From Pradoshia eiseniae (lineage in GTDB: Bacteria > Bacillota > Bacilli > Bacillales > Pradoshiaceae), in contig NZ_PKOZ01000001.1 in NCBI RefSeq assembly GCF_002946355.1, positions 915,931 to 979,930 of the forward strand: 64,000 nucleotides of DNA, given 5' to 3'. A model generated the notes under the pieces. It worked only from the letters and a program-made list of their open reading frames with translations, did no database searches and had not been told where the DNA came from. Below are positions 62,602 to 64,000 of the stretch, piece by piece; position 1 is the stretch's first letter; every line of letters begins with the position of its first letter. Position numbers and translations under genes: made by a program.

Positions 62602-64000
62602 ATGACAAAAAAAATATATGACTTAATCATCATAGGTGGCGGACCTGCTGGATTATCAGCAGGGGTATATGCTGGCCGTGGGAAATTAAAAACCTTGATT
62701 ATCGAAAAAGGGACAACTGGCGGGCAAGCAGCGACAACAAATGAAATCGTCAACTATCCTGGTGTCAGAAAAACAACTGGTCCAGCCCTTACAGAAGAAA
62801 TGAAGCTGCAATGTGAGGACTTTGGCGCTGAGTTTGCCAAAACCGATGTAATCGGCGTTGACTTTAATGGGGATGTAAAGAAAGTAAAAACGGTAAATGG
62901 CGAATATGAGGCTCGTGCTGTCATTATTGCTACAGGTGCTGGCCCACGCAAGCTTGGCTTCCCAGGAGAGGCAGAATTTACAGGGCGCGGTGTGGCCTAT
63001 TGCTCCACTTGTGATGGGGAATTCTTTGAAGGCCTAGAGGTGTTCGTTATTGGTGCAGGCTATGCAGCTGCAGAAGAAGCCATGTACTTAACCCGCTTTG
63101 CAAGCAAAGTAACGGTGATTGCACGTGAGCCTGAGTTCACATGTGCGCCATCTATTGCGGATAAAGTCCTTGCCCATGACCAAATTGAAGTGAAATTCAA
63201 CACAGAGCTTCTAGAGGTTTCAGGAGAAGGCATGATTCAGCGCGCCCGTTTCGTTAATAATGTGACGAAAGAGGAATGGGAATACAAAGCAAATGAAAAA
63301 GACGGCACATTTGGCGTATTTGTTTTTGTTGGCTATGCACCAAAGACCGAATTATTTAAAGGAATCGTCGAAATGGACCAGCATGGCTATATTGTGACAG
63401 ATGAGGAGATGCGCACAAATGTAAAAGGTGTGTATGCAGTTGGTGATCTTCGTCCAAAATCCCTGCGCCAAGTCATCACAGCGGTTGCGGATGGAGCGAT
63501 TGCTGGTACTGACGTTCAAAAGTACGTTGCTGAGGAAAAAGAGCGCCTAGGTATTACTGAAGAGCCAGAAGAAGAAAAGCCAGCTAAGAAGGAAGAAACA
63601 AAGCAGGCTGCTGCTAATGGCTCAAAATCTTTCTTAAATGATGCTATTCGCGGTCAGTTAACAGGAATTTTCGCACGGATGGAAAGCGATGTAACCCTAG
63701 TATCGATCGTAGATGAAAGCATGCCGAAATCGGTGGAGCTGCGCGATTTCTTAACAGAAATTGCTGAGCTTGGTGATAAGGTTCACTTAGAGCTTCATAA
63801 GAAGGGTGAAAACACCGAGGTTGAGGAAAAGATCAATGCTGATAAATATCCGGTTGTCGCTCTATTGAACCAAAGCGGTGAATATAGCGGTGTGAAATTC
63901 CATGGAGTGCCAGGCGGTCATGAGCTGAATTCCTTCATCCTCGCAATCTATAATCTGGCTGGCCCTGGCCAAGCGCTAGATGCGGATATCGCTGAGTCGA
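62602..64000 (+). CDS. AhpF homologue with permuted domain order (3' end outside window)
   Basis: The frame is open to the window end; 466 codons are visible. Residues 1 to about 315 are a thioredoxin-reductase core: FAD motif LIIIGGGPAGLSAGVYAGRG, the redox pair Cys134/Cys137 in AYCSTCDGEFF, the NAD(P)H motif VFVIGAGYAAAEEAMYL and the FAD-closing VKGVYAVGDLRPKSLRQV. After a charged linker (about 315-340) comes a segment that matches the first thioredoxin fold of the AhpF N-terminal domain (RGQLTGIFARMESDVTLVSIVDESMPKSVELRDFLTEIAEL type). AhpF has this module in front; here it is behind. Such proteins occur beside ahpC where classical ahpF is absent. It should pass electrons from NAD(P)H to AhpC. 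Confidence 0.87.
   Translation, partial: MTKKIYDLIIIGGGPAGLSAGVYAGRGKLKTLIIEKGTTGGQAATTNEIVNYPGVRKTTGPALTEEMKLQCEDFGAEFAKTDVIGVDFNGDVKKVKTVNGEYEARAVIIATGAGPRKLGFPGEAEFTGRGVAYCSTCDGEFFEGLEVFVIGAGYAAAEEAMYLTRFASKVTVIAREPEFTCAPSIADKVLAHDQIEVKFNTELLEVSGEGMIQRARFVNNVTKEEWEYKANEKDGTFGVFVFVGYAPKTELFKGIVEMDQHGYIVTDEEMRTNVKGVYAVGDLRPKSLRQVITAVADGAIAGTDVQKYVAEEKERLGITEEPEEEKPAKKEETKQAAANGSKSFLNDAIRGQLTGIFARMESDVTLVSIVDESMPKSVELRDFLTEIAELGDKVHLELHKKGENTEVEEKINADKYPVVALLNQSGEYSGVKFHGVPGGHELNSFILAIYNLAGPGQALDADIAES

Overview
The window is chromosomal DNA from an endospore-forming member of the Bacillaceae. The reasons are two small acid-soluble spore protein genes, a lysine 2,3-aminomutase/yokU pair, clpE under CtsR-type operators, a SigW-type promoter in front of pspA-nfeD-floT, a proline T-box in front of proBA, a Fur-box-controlled bacillibactin-type NRPS cluster and a PerR-controlled ahpC. 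I cannot name the species from sequence alone. No tRNA, rRNA or CRISPR array was seen.

Layout. 1-3.8 kb: mostly single housekeeping genes (YitT-family end, amidotransferase-like hydrolase, Nudix, acyl-CoA thioesterase, a PTS-IIA-like protein, a spore protein, exoA). 3.9-6.5 kb: AT-rich accessory stretch with an XRE repressor/membrane-protein pair under a perfect palindromic operator and several small unknown genes. 6.5-9.1 kb: MFS transporter and alkaline-phosphatase-like enzyme on the minus strand. 9.3-12.9 kb: pyruvate phosphate dikinase with its regulatory kinase/phosphorylase. 12.9-15.9 kb: a two-gene accessory cassette (small membrane protein plus a zinc-ribbon/TM/TPR protein) bracketed by diverged direct copies of one intergenic sequence. 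16-18.3 kb: clpE. 18.5-21.9 kb: a large secreted subtilase, followed by a decayed IS1182-type fragment lying inside a duplicated terminator. 22.5-25.3 kb: pspA-nfeD-floT membrane-stress operon. 25.8-29.7 kb: ABC transporter with a very large FtsX-type permease. 29.8-32.5 kb: T-box-proBA. 33-41 kb: mixed single genes (Kelch protein, spore protein, OsmC, foldase, nitroreductase, hydrolase, SDR protein, kamA-yokU).

41.0-53.6 kb is the most interesting block: a seven-gene iron-regulated operon encoding a 2,3-dihydroxybenzoate-type AMP ligase (DhbE), a free-standing aryl carrier protein, a DhbF-type NRPS whose adenylation codes read glycine then threonine, an MbtH protein, a DHA2 exporter, an Sfp-type phosphopantetheinyl transferase and an AAHS-family aromatic-acid transporter. 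It has everything needed to assemble bacillibactin from ready-made 2,3-dihydroxybenzoate, but no local genes to make that acid (no DhbA, DhbC or isochorismatase). The aromatic-acid permease sits in the same operon, which suggests precursor uptake or recycling.

53.7-61.8 kb: a HAD phosphatase, then a minisatellite of five 63-bp hairpin-forming repeats immediately upstream of a catabolic operon (two class III aminotransferases, a semialdehyde dehydrogenase, an M81 metallopeptidase, a GNAT acetyltransferase), then a K+ channel that looks 5'-truncated. 61.8 kb to the end: PerR-boxed ahpC and a domain-permuted AhpF homologue that runs off the window.
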